DNA of 64,000 nt from Burkholderia pyrrocinia (GTDB lineage Bacteria > Pseudomonadota > Gammaproteobacteria > Burkholderiales > Burkholderiaceae), in contig NZ_CP094460.1 in NCBI RefSeq assembly GCF_022809715.1, forward strand, positions 1,984,001 through 2,048,000, in the 5' to 3' direction. The notes beneath the pieces are model-generated. The model had not been told where the DNA came from and searched no databases. It saw only the letters and a program-made list of their open reading frames with translations. This document shows, one piece after another, positions 28,131-37,482 of this stretch. A program made the position numbers and the translations under genes. The stretch's first letter is position 1. Each line of letters starts with the position of its first letter.

Positions 28131-29255
28131 TCACGCGGCCGCACTGCGCCACCGCGCGATCCACGTTCCCGAACCGGCCACGGCCATCATCAGCCCGAGC
28201 GCGCATGCGTCGGCCACGAGGCCCACGCCGACGTGCCGCAGATCGGCGCCGTGCGCGACCGGGTGCAGCAGCGAATCGATGACGAGCGAAATCGCCGCGC
28301 CCGCGACGAAGCAGATCAGCCCGCGCTGGCCGATCGCGACGACGGGCCGCACGCCCTGCGCGATCCGCGCGATCCAGCCGTAGCGCACGCAATCGGCCAT
28401 CAGCCACGCGACGGCCGCGAAGCTCACGACGCGCGGCAGCGCGAGATCGCGCTTGAGCACGCCTTCGGGCAGCGGCAGCCCGGAAAACAGCTTGTAGCTC
28501 GCACAGCCGAGCACGACCGCGCACGCGACGCCGGTCGCCGCGGCGCCCCACCGCCCGAGCGCGATGCGCCGGTAGAACGGCTGGCAGCGCGCGAGCACGC
28601 CGGCGACGAACATCAGTTGCCATGCGAACGGGTTGAAGCTCCAGCGGAAGCCGTCGGTGTCCAGCAGTTCGGGGCCGAGCCAGCCCGCCGCCAGCCACGA
28701 CGCGACGCCGAGCGCGACCAGCAGCCACGGATGGCGGCGCGCGAACGGCACGAGCACCGGCGACGCGAGCGCGAACAGCACGTACATCGGCAGCACCGAC
28801 GCGAGATACGGCTGGCGCTGGAACGTCAGCAATTCGGCGAGGCCCGTGAGCGGCGACGCGAGCATCACGCTGACGTCGTCGAGCGCGAGGTTCGGCGCAT
28901 CGATCCCGTAGTGATCGAGCACGGCCGACACGACGAGCATCAGCGTCGACGTCGCGAGAAACGCGCGGTAGATCTGCATCGCGCGGCGCACGAACCGGCG
29001 CTGCGCGGCGCGCGCGCCCTGCCGTTCGGCGATCGCGCCGTACGCGCTCGCGGTCGCGAAGCCGCCGAGAAAGACGAACACCTCGGCCGCGTCGCACAGC
29101 GCGAACGCGTGCAGCGTCACGCGCGACAGCACGCTTGCGCCGATGTGATCGACGACGATCATCAACAGCACGAGCCCGCGGAAGAAATCGACTTCGATCA
29201 GGCGGCCGCTGCGCGACGGCTGGGCCGCGGCGGACGACGGCATGCTCAACGACAT
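28131..29255 (-). CDS. OpgC-like membrane protein
   Basis: Multi-pass inner-membrane protein of 374 aa with about 10 hydrophobic segments, similar to OpgC, which adds succinyl groups to periplasmic glucans. The N-terminus IEVDFFRGLVLLMIVVDHIG (about 18-37) matches the acyltransferase-3/OpgC opening, followed by the RVTLHAFALCDAAEVFVFLGG segment and a WSFNPFAWQLMFVAG stretch. The enzyme would act on the periplasmic side. ATG 29255 is preferred to an upstream in-frame start because AGGTG lies 7 nt before it. It is monocistronic. Confidence 0.85.
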   Translation of the reverse strand: MSLSMPSSAAAQPSRSGRLIEVDFFRGLVLLMIVVDHIGASVLSRVTLHAFALCDAAEVFVFLGGFATASAYGAIAERQGARAAQRRFVRRAMQIYRAFLATSTLMLVVSAVLDHYGIDAPNLALDDVSVMLASPLTGLAELLTFQRQPYLASVLPMYVLFALASPVLVPFARRHPWLLVALGVASWLAAGWLGPELLDTDGFRWSFNPFAWQLMFVAGVLARCQPFYRRIALGRWGAAATGVACAVVLGCASYKLFSGLPLPEGVLKRDLALPRVVSFAAVAWLMADCVRYGWIARIAQGVRPVVAIGQRGLICFVAGAAISLVIDSLLHPVAHGADLRHVGVGLVADACALGLMMAVAGSGTWIARWRSAAA

Positions 29256-29674
29256 GAGCGCACCTGCGAAACGGCGGCGCAATCGGCGCCTGGGAATGCA
29301 TCGGGAAGGAGAAGGCGAGCGCGATCAGCGGCGACGCGCGTATGCCCGCATCGCGCCAACCCGGCCGGCCAGGCACGGGGATGACCGTTCATTGGAAAGC
29401 TGCATACGAAGGGAAGTCGGTCAGGCCAGTCTAATGGCCGATCCGGGGAGACCCTAAGTAACAAAGTGCAACCGAATCTTCTGTTCGATTACAAGCGCGA
29501 GACCGGCGATATGAAGCGGGCAGCGCCGCCAGATTGACGCCAGCGCGACGCCAGTTTGCGGTCAGCATCGATGCGTTCGATCACGGTTCGACCGCGGTTC
29601 GATCGTCGAGCGATACACGATGCGCGGCACGTTCCGTGCGGCCGCCGCACCACGATCAGGATCGAGATCGAAAC
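29256..29674. other. Intergenic region upstream of the OpgC-like gene
   Basis: About 420 bp without a supported gene. It should contain the promoter of the OpgC-like gene and the end of the rarD transcript. The direct repeats GACGCCAG (about 29532-29552) and GGTTCGA (about 29583-29600) are seen; no clear terminator was found. Confidence 0.45.
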
Positions 29675-30574
29675 TTATCTGCGCGCGGGCAAGCGTCGCA
29701 TCAGCATTGCGCTGTGCCACGCGGTCAGCGCGACGGCGACCCAGATCGGCCCATACGTCGCGAGCTTCGCGACGCTCAGCGTCTCGCCGAGCAGCAGCAG
29801 CGACACCGCGACGAGCAGCACGGGCTCGACGTAGCCGAGAATCCCGAACAGCGCCATCGGCAGCATCCGGCTCGCCTTCAGGTAGCTCGCGAGCGCGAGC
29901 GTGCTGAGCACGCCGAGCCCAGGCAGCAGCGCGACCCACAGCACCGGATTGCTCGCGACGCGCGTCGTGCTCGCCGCGACCATCGCGAACGCGACCGGGC
30001 ACAACAGCACGATCTCGATCGCGAACGCGGCCAGCGAATCCGCGTTGATCCGGCGGCGCAGCACGAAATACGGCGGATAGCCGAGCGCGACGACGAGCGT
30101 CGGCCACGCGAACGCGCGCGTCGCCCACACTTCGTGCACGACGCCGAGCGCGGCGCACGCGACAGCCGCCCATTGCAGCGGGTCGAGGCGTTCGTGATAG
30201 TAGAAGCGGCCGACGAGCACCATCGTCAGCGGCAGCAGGAAATAGCCGAGCGACACCTCGAGCATGCGGCCGTGCAGCGGCGCCCACAGGAACAGCCACA
30301 ACTGCAGGCCGAGCAGCGCCGCGCTCGCGGGCAGCGCGATCAGCAGACGCCAGTCGCGCATGCCGCGCCGCGCGAGGTCGGCGAGCGCGGGCCAGCGGCC
30401 GCGCAACGCGATCAGCGCGAGCGCGCCCGGCGCGGTCCACAACACGCGCCACGCGAAGATGTCGAGCCCGGTGAGCGGCGCGAGCAGCTTCGCGTAAACC
30501 GACATCAGCGCGAACAGCGTCGATGCCATCACCGACAGCATGAGGCCGCGCCCGGCGTCCGGATACCCCGTCAT
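29675..30574 (-). CDS. rarD: RarD-type EamA transporter
   Basis: Ten-span inner-membrane permease of the drug/metabolite transporter superfamily, 299 aa, close to RarD. Hallmarks are the YAKLLAPLTGLDIFAWRVLW opening, WLFLWAPLHGRMLEVSLGYF in the third span region and YLKASRMLPMALFGILGYVEP late in the protein. The substrate of RarD is not established. It lies 16 nt after acyP and may be co-transcribed with it. Confidence 0.88.
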   Translation of the reverse strand: MTGYPDAGRGLMLSVMASTLFALMSVYAKLLAPLTGLDIFAWRVLWTAPGALALIALRGRWPALADLARRGMRDWRLLIALPASAALLGLQLWLFLWAPLHGRMLEVSLGYFLLPLTMVLVGRFYYHERLDPLQWAAVACAALGVVHEVWATRAFAWPTLVVALGYPPYFVLRRRINADSLAAFAIEIVLLCPVAFAMVAASTTRVASNPVLWVALLPGLGVLSTLALASYLKASRMLPMALFGILGYVEPVLLVAVSLLLLGETLSVAKLATYGPIWVAVALTAWHSAMLMRRLPARR

Positions 30575-30590
30575 GGTTGTTGTGCGCCTG

Positions 30591-30887
30591 TTACTGCTGC
30601 TGGAAACGATCGAAGCGCCTTTCGGTCCGGCGTTCCTCGAACGTCACCTCGGTTACGCGCGCGGCCGGCGGCCCGTGGCGCAGCCACGCGAGCATCCGGT
30701 CGATCTGCGCGCCGGGGCCCTGGATCATCGCCTCGACGCTGCCGTCCTCGAGATTCGCGACCCAGCCGCGCAGCTTCAATGAATGCGCCTCGCGCACCGT
30801 TGCATGACGGAAGCCGACGCCCTGCACGACGCCGCGCACCCGCACGTAGTAGGTCTCGATCCGTTCGTCCAGTTCATTGCGGCTCAT
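30591..30887 (-). CDS. acyP: Acylphosphatase
   Basis: Enzyme of 98 aa that hydrolyses acyl phosphates in the cytoplasm. The phosphate-binding loop VRGVVQGVGFRHAT (about 15-28) with catalytic Arg and Asn in WVANLEDGSVEA are intact. ATG 30887 is chosen for its GGAGGG ribosome binding site; an earlier in-frame ATG at 30908 would add seven residues outside the family. It probably forms an operon with rarD. Confidence 0.93.
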   Translation of the reverse strand: MSRNELDERIETYYVRVRGVVQGVGFRHATVREAHSLKLRGWVANLEDGSVEAMIQGPGAQIDRMLAWLRHGPPAARVTEVTFEERRTERRFDRFQQQ

Positions 30888-31100
30888 CGCGTCGCCCTCC
30901 CGTTGCATTCAAGCCCGGCATTGTAGTCGCGTCGGCCGCTTCGCACACGCGTGCGGCGGCCCGGCCGCGCGCCGCCACCGCGCCGCCACGGAAGCACGGC
31001 CCGCCGGGGCGCCGGCGTTGCGTCGCCGCACGCGCCGACCACGTACAATCTCGCCGACGCTCAACCGCCGCGCCGCTCGCGCGCGCCCTGAAGGAAACGC

Positions 31101-32108
31101 ATGACTGATACCTCCCGCGATCTCGTTCTCGTCACCGGCGCATCCGGTTTCGTCGGCTCGGCCGTCGCGCGCATCGCGCAGCAGAAAGGCTATGCGGTGC
31201 GCGTGCTCGTGCGCCCGACCAGCCCGCGCACGAACGTCGCGGATCTCGACGCCGAGATCGTCACCGGCGACATGCGCGACGAGGCGTCGATGCGCGCCGC
31301 GCTGCGCGGCGTGCGCTACCTGCTGCACGTGGCGGCCGACTACCGGCTGTGGGCGCCCGATCCCGACGAGATCGAGCGCGCGAACCTCGAAGGCGCGGTC
31401 GCGACGATGCGCGCGGCACGCGCCGAAGGCGTCGAGCGGATCGTCTACACGAGCAGCGTCGCGACGCTGAAGGTCACGAGCGCGGGCGACCCGTCCGACG
31501 AAAACCGGCCGCTCACGCCCGAGCAGGCGATCGGCGTCTACAAGCGCAGCAAGGTGCTCGCGGAACGCGCGGTCGAGCGGATGATCGCCGACGAAGGGCT
31601 GCCGGCCGTGATCGTCAACCCGTCGACGCCGATCGGCCCGCGCGACGTGAAGCCGACGCCGACCGGCCGCATCATCGTCGAAGCCGCGCTCGGCAAGATT
31701 CCCGCGTTCGTCGACACGGGGCTGAACCTCGTGCACGTCGACGACGTCGCGCACGGCCACTTCCTCGCGCTCGAACGCGGCCGGATCGGCGAGCGCTACA
31801 TCCTCGGCGGCGAGAACCTGCCGCTGCAGCAGATGCTGGCCGACATCGCGCAGATGACGGGCCGCAAGGCGCCGACGATCGCGCTGCCGCGCTGGCCGCT
31901 GTACCCGCTCGCGGTCGGCGCCGAAGCGGTCGCGAAGTTCACGAAGAAGGAGCCGTTCGTCACCGTGGACGGGCTGCGGATGTCGAAGAACAAGATGTAT
32001 TTCACGTCCGCGAAGGCCGAGCGCGAGCTCGGCTACCGTGCGCGCCCGTACCGCGAAGGGCTGCGCGATGCGCTCGACTGGTTCCGCTCGGCGGGGTACC
32101 TGAAATAA
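31101..32108 (+). CDS. hpnA: Hopanoid-associated sugar epimerase HpnA
   Basis: NAD-dependent extended SDR of 335 aa. Rossmann motif VTGASGFVGSAVARI (about 10-24), substrate region and active site YTSSVATL with YKRSK (Tyr-x-x-x-Lys, about 150) are seen, and EGVERIVYTSS and PTPTGRIIVEAALGKIPAFVDTGLNLVHVDDVA match the HpnA family. HpnA is linked to hopanoid side-chain metabolism, with a precise reaction not settled. TACAAT at 31044-31049 is a likely -10. AAGGA spaced 8 nt precedes the ATG. The other hopanoid genes (hpnB, ispH, hpnH) follow within 5.5 kb, but on separate transcripts. Confidence 0.93.
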   Translation: MTDTSRDLVLVTGASGFVGSAVARIAQQKGYAVRVLVRPTSPRTNVADLDAEIVTGDMRDEASMRAALRGVRYLLHVAADYRLWAPDPDEIERANLEGAVATMRAARAEGVERIVYTSSVATLKVTSAGDPSDENRPLTPEQAIGVYKRSKVLAERAVERMIADEGLPAVIVNPSTPIGPRDVKPTPTGRIIVEAALGKIPAFVDTGLNLVHVDDVAHGHFLALERGRIGERYILGGENLPLQQMLADIAQMTGRKAPTIALPRWPLYPLAVGAEAVAKFTKKEPFVTVDGLRMSKNKMYFTSAKAERELGYRARPYREGLRDALDWFRSAGYLK

Positions 32109-32114
32109 CACAAA

Positions 32115-32133
32115 GCGGCGCGCGGCGCGCCGC
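32115..32133 (+). terminator. Hairpin after hpnA
   Basis: GCGGCGCG and CGCGCCGC form an 8-bp stem with a CGG loop seven nt after the stop codon. No T-tract follows, so it may act only as a weak terminator or mRNA 3' stabiliser. Confidence 0.5.
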
Positions 32134-32216
32134 CTTGCGCACTTTGTTACACGTCGCGCGCGGACCGGCACCGGCGCAGCGGGTAAAATCGCGGGTCTTA
32201 CGCAGAGAAGACACGC

Positions 32217-33608
32217 ATGAACCTGAACGATCAGATCGATTCGCTCAACGCGGGCGTCGATCAGCTCCTCCACGATCACCACGCCGCGCAGCAGGCGGCC
32301 CGCAGCGCGGAAGCCTTCGCGCGCGCCGCAGCAGCGGAAGCCCAGGCCGCGGCGCAACGTCACGCTGCCGCGGAAGCCGAAGCGCAGGCCGCTGCGCAGC
32401 GCCATACGGCGGCAGCCGCCGACGCCGAAGCCGCGCAGCAGCGCCACGCGGAAGCCGCCGCCGCCGCCGAAGCCGCCGCCCACCGTCATACGGATGCCGC
32501 CGCGCAAGCCGAAGCCGCCGTGCAGCGCCATACGGAAGCCACCGCACGGACCGAAGCACTCGCGCAACGTCACGCGGATGCCGAAGCCGCATCGCAACGA
32601 CACGCAGCGGCGATCGCCGAAGCGGAGGCCGCCGCGCAACGCCATGACGCCGCCGCGACCGAAGCCGATGCGGCCGCGCAGCGCCATGCGGCAGCGACCG
32701 CCGAAGCCGAGGCCGCCGCGAAGCGTCACGCGCAAGCGGCCGCCGAAGCCGAAGCGGCCACGCAGCGCCACACGGCCGCGATCGCCGAGGCCGAAGCGCT
32801 CGCGCAGCGTCACGCGGAAGCGATCGCCGAAGCGCAGGCCGCCGCGCAGCGTCATGCCGATGCGGCCGCCGAGGCCGAAGCCGTCACGCAACGCCACGCC
32901 GAAGCGATCGCGCAGGCCGAAGCCGCCGCGCAGCGCCACGCCGACGCCACCGCGCAGGCCGAAGCCCTCACGCAGCGCCATGCCGAAGCGATCGCGCAGG
33001 CCGAAGCCGCCGCACAGCACCACGCGAAGGCCGTCGCCGACGCCGAGGCGCTGGTCGAGGCCGTCGTCAACGAAGCCGCGACAAACGCAGTTGCCGCCCC
33101 GGCCGTTGCCGCCGAAGCCGTCGAACCGACACCGGCAGGCACGCCGACGGCGGAACCGGCTGTGAACGCATCCGCGCCGGCTGCGGCCGATGCAGCAGCC
33201 GACGCCGGAACCGCGATCGTTGCGCCGGCGCAAGCCGAAGCCGCGACTGAAACCGAAGCCGAAGCCGCCGCCGCCCCGGCCGACAAGGCGACGCTGCACG
33301 TGGCACGTCCGTCGCAGCACGAACTCACGCTGACCATCAACGGCGAATCGATCACGCTGCATCCGGAGCAACTCGGTCAGTTGATCGAGGAACTCGCGCA
33401 TGCGCGCGCGTCGATGCAGCCGGAGCCGCCGCCCGGCATCCCGGCCGGCTGGCGTTTCGTGACGACGAAGAACCCGATGATGGCCGTGCAGAAGCAGTCG
33501 AACGGCGACCGCCTGCTGGTCGCCCGCCACACCGGCTACGGCTGGGTTCCGTTCACGTTCTCGCCGGACGTCGTGGTCCAGATGTACATGATGCTGACCC
33601 AGCGGTAA
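32217..33608 (+). CDS. Alanine-rich coiled-coil repeat protein
   Basis: Protein of 463 aa. A short N-terminal segment (MNLNDQIDSLNAGVDQLLHD) leads into 17 units of a 14-residue repeat (about 44-277), consensus AAAQRHAEAIAEAE, then an Ala/Pro/Glu-rich linker (about 285-355) and a distinct C-terminal domain of about 100 residues starting LHVARPSQHELTLTINGE and ending near FSPDVVVQMYMMLTQR. Two heptads per unit with Ala at core positions predict a long helical rod or coiled coil, and the regularly spaced Gln-Arg-His gives a basic stripe. There is no signal peptide or membrane span, so it is cytoplasmic. TAAAAT about 30 nt upstream is a likely -10, and GAGAAG precedes the ATG. I do not recognise the family; function unknown. 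It sits inside the hopanoid region. Confidence 0.85.
   Translation: MNLNDQIDSLNAGVDQLLHDHHAAQQAARSAEAFARAAAAEAQAAAQRHAAAEAEAQAAAQRHTAAAADAEAAQQRHAEAAAAAEAAAHRHTDAAAQAEAAVQRHTEATARTEALAQRHADAEAASQRHAAAIAEAEAAAQRHDAAATEADAAAQRHAAATAEAEAAAKRHAQAAAEAEAATQRHTAAIAEAEALAQRHAEAIAEAQAAAQRHADAAAEAEAVTQRHAEAIAQAEAAAQRHADATAQAEALTQRHAEAIAQAEAAAQHHAKAVADAEALVEAVVNEAATNAVAAPAVAAEAVEPTPAGTPTAEPAVNASAPAAADAAADAGTAIVAPAQAEAATETEAEAAAAPADKATLHVARPSQHELTLTINGESITLHPEQLGQLIEELAHARASMQPEPPPGIPAGWRFVTTKNPMMAVQKQSNGDRLLVARHTGYGWVPFTFSPDVVVQMYMMLTQR
32346..33047 (+). repeat. 42-bp tandem coding repeats, 17 units
   Basis: DNA encoding the 14-residue repeats. All units are 42 bp except the sixth, which is 30 bp (10 residues). 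Units share the CAGCGCCA / CAACGTCA segment coding for Gln-Arg-His and the GCCGAAGCC segment. The opposite strand is also open for long distances here, an effect of composition. Confidence 0.9.
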
Positions 33609-33637
33609 GCACCGGCAAGCAGCACCGCCGAAAACAA

Positions 33638-33668
33638 AACAGCCCGACCGGTTTCCGATCGGGCTGTT
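33638..33668. terminator. Bidirectional rho-independent terminator
   Basis: AACAGCCCGA and TCGGGCTGTT form a perfect 10-bp stem with an 11-nt loop. A-rich sequence (AAAACAAAAC) precedes it and TTTG follows, so it can serve both the repeat-protein gene and the convergent hpnB. Confidence 0.85.
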
Positions 33669-33728
33669 TGCTTTCCGGCCGCCGCAACGGCAGCGTCCCG
33701 GGACGCGCGCCAACGGCGCGCAAAACGC

Positions 33729-34916
33729 TCAGCGATCCACCGGCGCCTGCACGCGCGCCTTCCACTGGCCGCCCTTGCCGCGCCAGTAGCGCCACGCGGA
33801 CGCGAACGTCGCGCCGACATAGAACAGCGCGACGAGCGGCAGCGCGGGCGCCCACAGCGGCGAGCGCCGGTAGTAGCGCAGCATCGGTGCATACGCGGCG
33901 CACATCGACGCCCACGCGAGCCACGCCGGCCACGCGCGCGCACCGTATGCGAGCGCCGCGACGGGCGGCACCAGATAGATGATCGCCATCCCGAGCAGCG
34001 TGCCGGCCAGCAGCAGCGGCGAATAGTGCAGCTGCGTGAACGCGGTGCGCGCGATCATGTTCCAGATGTCGCGCCAGCTGTCGTACGGGCGCAGCGACAC
34101 GCTGCGGTCGGCCAGGTCGAGCCGGATCGGATGGCGGCCGCTGCCGCGATGCTTGATCTGCGCGGCGAGGCTGCAGTCGTCGATCAGCGCACCGCGGATC
34201 GACTCGATGCCGCCCGCTTCCTCGAGCGCCGTGCGCTTCACGAGCATGCAGCCGCCCGCGGCGCCGGCCGTCCGGTTGCGCGGATTGTTGATCCACGAGA
34301 ACGGGTAGAGCTTCGCGAAGAAGAACACGAACGCCGGGATCAGCGCCTTTTCCCAGAACGAATCGCAGCGCAGCCGCACCATCAGCGACACGAGATCGCG
34401 GTGCTCGGCCTGCGCGCGCGTGACGAGCTGCGCGACGGCATCGGGCGGGTGGCCGATGTCGGCATCCGTCAGCAGCAGGTAGTCGGCCGGCAGGCCGAGC
34501 GTCTGCACCGCGGCGATCCCCTGCGACTGAGCCCACACCTTGCCCGACCAGCCGGCCGGCAGCGGCTTCGCGGCCAGCACCGTCAGCCGGTCGGCGCGGT
34601 TGATCGCGAGCGCCGCCGCACGGGCCGCGTCGGCGGTGCCGTCGTCGCTGTGGTCGTCGACGATGATCAGATGAAAGTCGCCCCGATAATCCTGCTCGAG
34701 CAGCGAAGTCGCCGCGCGGGCGATCACGTCGGCCTCGTTGCGCGCCGGCACGACCGCGACGACTGCCGGCCAGCCGGCGTCGGCCGCGGCGCCGCGCGCG
34801 TCGGGCGGCAGCGGCCGCGCCGGCACCGCGCGCCAGAAGCCGCCGCGCGCGACGAGCAGCACGATCCAGATCATCAGCGACAGGCCAGACACCAGGAAAG
34901 CGATCGCCAGCATCAT
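33729..34916 (-). CDS. hpnB: Hopanoid-associated glycosyltransferase HpnB
   Basis: Family 2 glycosyltransferase of 395 aa. An N-terminal membrane span (about 1-24) is followed by the GT-A domain: VVPARNEADVIARA, the DDHSDDGTAD and LLTDADIGH metal/nucleotide-binding motifs, and FINNPRNRTAGAAGGC-like substrate region (SWINNPRNRTAGAAGGCMLV). Three or four membrane spans close the protein (about 270-380). HpnB is the hopene-associated glycosyltransferase family, presumed to modify the hopanoid side chain. ATG 34916 (of a double ATG) has GGAGG about 8 nt upstream; an in-frame extension to 34997 lacks similarity. It is divergent from ispH. Confidence 0.92.
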   Translation of the reverse strand: MMLAIAFLVSGLSLMIWIVLLVARGGFWRAVPARPLPPDARGAAADAGWPAVVAVVPARNEADVIARAATSLLEQDYRGDFHLIIVDDHSDDGTADAARAAALAINRADRLTVLAAKPLPAGWSGKVWAQSQGIAAVQTLGLPADYLLLTDADIGHPPDAVAQLVTRAQAEHRDLVSLMVRLRCDSFWEKALIPAFVFFFAKLYPFSWINNPRNRTAGAAGGCMLVKRTALEEAGGIESIRGALIDDCSLAAQIKHRGSGRHPIRLDLADRSVSLRPYDSWRDIWNMIARTAFTQLHYSPLLLAGTLLGMAIIYLVPPVAALAYGARAWPAWLAWASMCAAYAPMLRYYRRSPLWAPALPLVALFYVGATFASAWRYWRGKGGQWKARVQAPVDR

Positions 34917-35313
34917 CGGCGCGCCTCCGGCCGGACACCGGCATGTTGAATGGGGGTCAGGAACAAAACGCCCGAAACCGCGCGGGCGGCCGGGCAATAC
35001 GCATAAGAATCGACGGTCATCGAATGGCCTTGAAATGAGCGCGACGCCGGGCAGCCGGAGCGGCCGCCCGCGAAACCGCGTAGTTTACTGGGTTCCGCGC
35101 GCGCCAGCGCCGACGCGGCTCTCCCGCAATTGCAACACGGACGACACGGCACCAGAGCAAGGACTTCCCGATAGGGTTAAAATGCGCGATTAATTCGGGG
35201 TTCCGGGGCCTGGTCTGGCCGGTTCGTTCCTGCCTTCATAACATCAAGCCGGGGCGATCGAGTTGGTGCCAGCTCCTCGAACCCCGGCGTCTGTCGTCGG
35301 AGTTCGCTCACTT
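34917..35313. other. Divergent promoter region hpnB / ispH
   Basis: About 400 bp without a gene. GGGTTAAAATGCG around 35175-35187 contains TAAAAT, a likely -10 for ispH, leaving a leader of about 125 nt. No strong -35 or known operator is seen. Confidence 0.5.
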
Positions 35314-36255
35314 ATGCGAGTCATCCTTGCCCAGCCCCGCGGCTTTTGTGCGGGGGTTGTCCGTGCGATCGAGATCGTCGATCGCGCGCTGCAACAGCAC
35401 GGCGCGCCGGTCTATGTGCGTCATGAGATCGTTCATAACCGGCATGTCGTCGAAAACCTGCGTAATAAAGGGGCACGATTCGTTGAGGAACTCGACGAGG
35501 TGCCGCACGGCGCTGTCGCGATCTTCAGCGCGCACGGTGTCGCCCAGACGGTCGAGCGCGATGCGGAAACGCGCGGGCTCGACGTGCTCGACGCGACCTG
35601 CCCGCTCGTCACGAAGGTGCACGTGCAGGGCCGCCAGTATGTCGCGGCGGGCCGCCGGCTGATCCTGATCGGCCACGCGGGCCACCCGGAAGTCGAGGGT
35701 ACGATCGGCCAGATTCCGGCCGAGGTGATCCTCGTGCAGAGCGAAGCCGAAGTCGCGACGCTGACGCTGCCCGTCGATACGCCGGTCGCGTACATCACGC
35801 AGACCACGCTGTCGGTCGACGATACGCGCGGCATCATCGAAGCGCTGCAGCGCCGGTTCACCGACCTGGTCGGCCCGGACACGCGCGACATCTGCTATGC
35901 CACACAGAATCGCCAGGCCGCCGTGCGCGAGCTGAGCGAACAGGTTGACGTGCTGCTCGTCGTCGGCGCGACGAACAGCTCGAACTCGAACCGCCTGCGC
36001 GAGATCGGCACCGAAAGCGGTGTGCCGAGCTATCTCGTCGCCGACGGCTCGGAAGTGAAAGCCGAATGGTTTGCGGGCGTGCAGACGGTCGGCCTGACCG
36101 CCGGCGCGTCGGCGCCCGAAGAGATGGTCGAGGATGTAATCGGCGCGCTGCGCGCGCTGGGGCCCGTCGATGTCGCGACGATGGCGGGCCGTGAGGAAAA
36201 AGTCGAATTCAAGCTGCCGGCGAAGCTCACGCAAGCTGTCGCCCGCGAAGTTTAA
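35314..36255 (+). CDS. ispH: 4-hydroxy-3-methylbut-2-enyl diphosphate reductase IspH
   Basis: Last enzyme of the MEP isoprenoid pathway, 313 aa, converting HMBPP to IPP and DMAPP. The three iron-sulfur cysteines are present in [10 protein letters not shown] (Cys12), [11 protein letters not shown] and [10 protein letters not shown]. Substrate-binding residues in [15 protein letters not shown] and [13 protein letters not shown] are conserved. Lying 12 nt before hpnH, it is probably a dedicated copy that boosts precursor supply for hopanoids; a second housekeeping copy elsewhere is expected but not visible. ATG 35314 aligns with the family start; the frame is open to 35263. Confidence 0.96.
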   Translation: MRVILAQPRGFCAGVVRAIEIVDRALQQHGAPVYVRHEIVHNRHVVENLRNKGARFVEELDEVPHGAVAIFSAHGVAQTVERDAETRGLDVLDATCPLVTKVHVQGRQYVAAGRRLILIGHAGHPEVEGTIGQIPAEVILVQSEAEVATLTLPVDTPVAYITQTTLSVDDTRGIIEALQRRFTDLVGPDTRDICYATQNRQAAVRELSEQVDVLLVVGATNSSNSNRLREIGTESGVPSYLVADGSEVKAEWFAGVQTVGLTAGASAPEEMVEDVIGALRALGPVDVATMAGREEKVEFKLPAKLTQAVAREV

Positions 36256-36267
36256 GGAGGACATCCC

Positions 36268-37428
36268 TTGTCTATTCCGCTGCTCCAGCAAGTCCGTGTC
36301 GGCGCATACATCGTGCGCCAGCACCTGTCCGGCAACAAACGCTATCCGCTCGCGCTGATGCTCGAGCCGCTGTTCCGCTGCAACCTCGCGTGCAACGGCT
36401 GCGGCAAGATCGATTATCCGGATCCGATCCTGAACCAGCGCCTGTCCGTCGAGGAATGCCTGCAGGCCGTCGACGAGTGCGGCGCGCCCGTCGTGTCGAT
36501 CGCCGGCGGCGAACCGCTGCTCCACAAGGAGATGCCGGAAATCGTCAAGGGCATCATGAAGCGCAAGAAATTCGTGTACCTGTGCACGAACGCGCTGCTG
36601 ATGGAAAAGAAGATGGACGACTACGCGCCGAGCCCGTATTTCGTCTGGTCGGTCCACCTCGACGGCGACCAGCAGGCGCACGATCACTCGGTGTCGCAGG
36701 AAGGCGTGTACGACAAGGCCGTCGCGGCGATCAAGGAAGCGAAGCGCCGCGGCTTCCGCGTGAACATCAACTGCACGCTGTTCAACGACGCGGTGCCCGA
36801 GCGCGTGGCGAAGTTCTTCGACACGCTGGGGCCGATCGGCGTCGACGGCATCACGGTGTCGCCGGGCTACGCGTATGAGCGCGCGCCGGATCAGCAGCAC
36901 TTCCTGAACCGCGACAAGACGAAGAACCTGTTCCGCGAAATCCTGAAGCGCGGCGAAGGCGGCAAGCGCTGGTCGTTCAGCCAGTCGTCGCTGTTCCTCG
37001 ACTTCCTGGCCGGCAATCAGACGTACAAGTGCACGCCGTGGGGCAACCCGGCGCGTACGGTGTTCGGCTGGCAGAAGCCGTGCTACCTGGTCGGCGAAGG
37101 TTACGTGAAGACCTTCAAGGAACTGATGGAAACGACCGAGTGGGACAACTACGGCGTCGGCAACTACGAGAAGTGCGCTGACTGCATGGTCCACTGCGGC
37201 TTCGAGGCAACGGCCGTGATGGACACGATCGCGCATCCGCTGAAGGCGCTGCGCGTGAGCACGAAGGGCATCAAGACCGACGGCCCGTTCGCACCGGACA
37301 TCTCGATCGCGAAGCAGCGTCCGGCCGAGTACGTGTTCTCGCGCCACGTCGAGATCAAGCTCGAGGAAATCCAGCGCGCCGGCAAGGGCAAGCTGCAGAA
37401 GCCGGCGAAGCCGGCAACGGCCGCTTAA
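36268..37428 (+). CDS. hpnH: Hopanoid biosynthesis radical SAM protein HpnH
   Basis: Radical SAM enzyme of 386 aa that joins the adenosyl group to diploptene to give adenosylhopane, the first step of C35 hopanoid formation. The cluster motif CNLACNGC (CxxxCxxC, about 38-45), the SAM-binding GGEPLLHKE, and a C-terminal cysteine set (CTPWG, CYLVGEG, CADCMVHCGFEA) are visible. TTG at 36268 is the start: AAGGAGG is spaced 7 nt upstream and MSIPLLQQVRVGAYIV is the conserved N-terminus. It is co-transcribed with ispH and followed by a strong terminator. Confidence 0.96.
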   Translation: MSIPLLQQVRVGAYIVRQHLSGNKRYPLALMLEPLFRCNLACNGCGKIDYPDPILNQRLSVEECLQAVDECGAPVVSIAGGEPLLHKEMPEIVKGIMKRKKFVYLCTNALLMEKKMDDYAPSPYFVWSVHLDGDQQAHDHSVSQEGVYDKAVAAIKEAKRRGFRVNINCTLFNDAVPERVAKFFDTLGPIGVDGITVSPGYAYERAPDQQHFLNRDKTKNLFREILKRGEGGKRWSFSQSSLFLDFLAGNQTYKCTPWGNPARTVFGWQKPCYLVGEGYVKTFKELMETTEWDNYGVGNYEKCADCMVHCGFEATAVMDTIAHPLKALRVSTKGIKTDGPFAPDISIAKQRPAEYVFSRHVEIKLEEIQRAGKGKLQKPAKPATAA

Positions 37429-37482
37429 GCGCGTTTCGCGTCGCGGGGGCTGCGCCTCCGCGCCGGCACGCGGGCATGAATG

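Noticed and set aside
30909..33713. 934-aa minus-strand ORF rich in Gly/Phe/Arg
   Set aside because: It is the antisense reading of hpnA and of the 14-residue repeat gene; its apparent repeats come from the 42-bp DNA repeats on the other strand.
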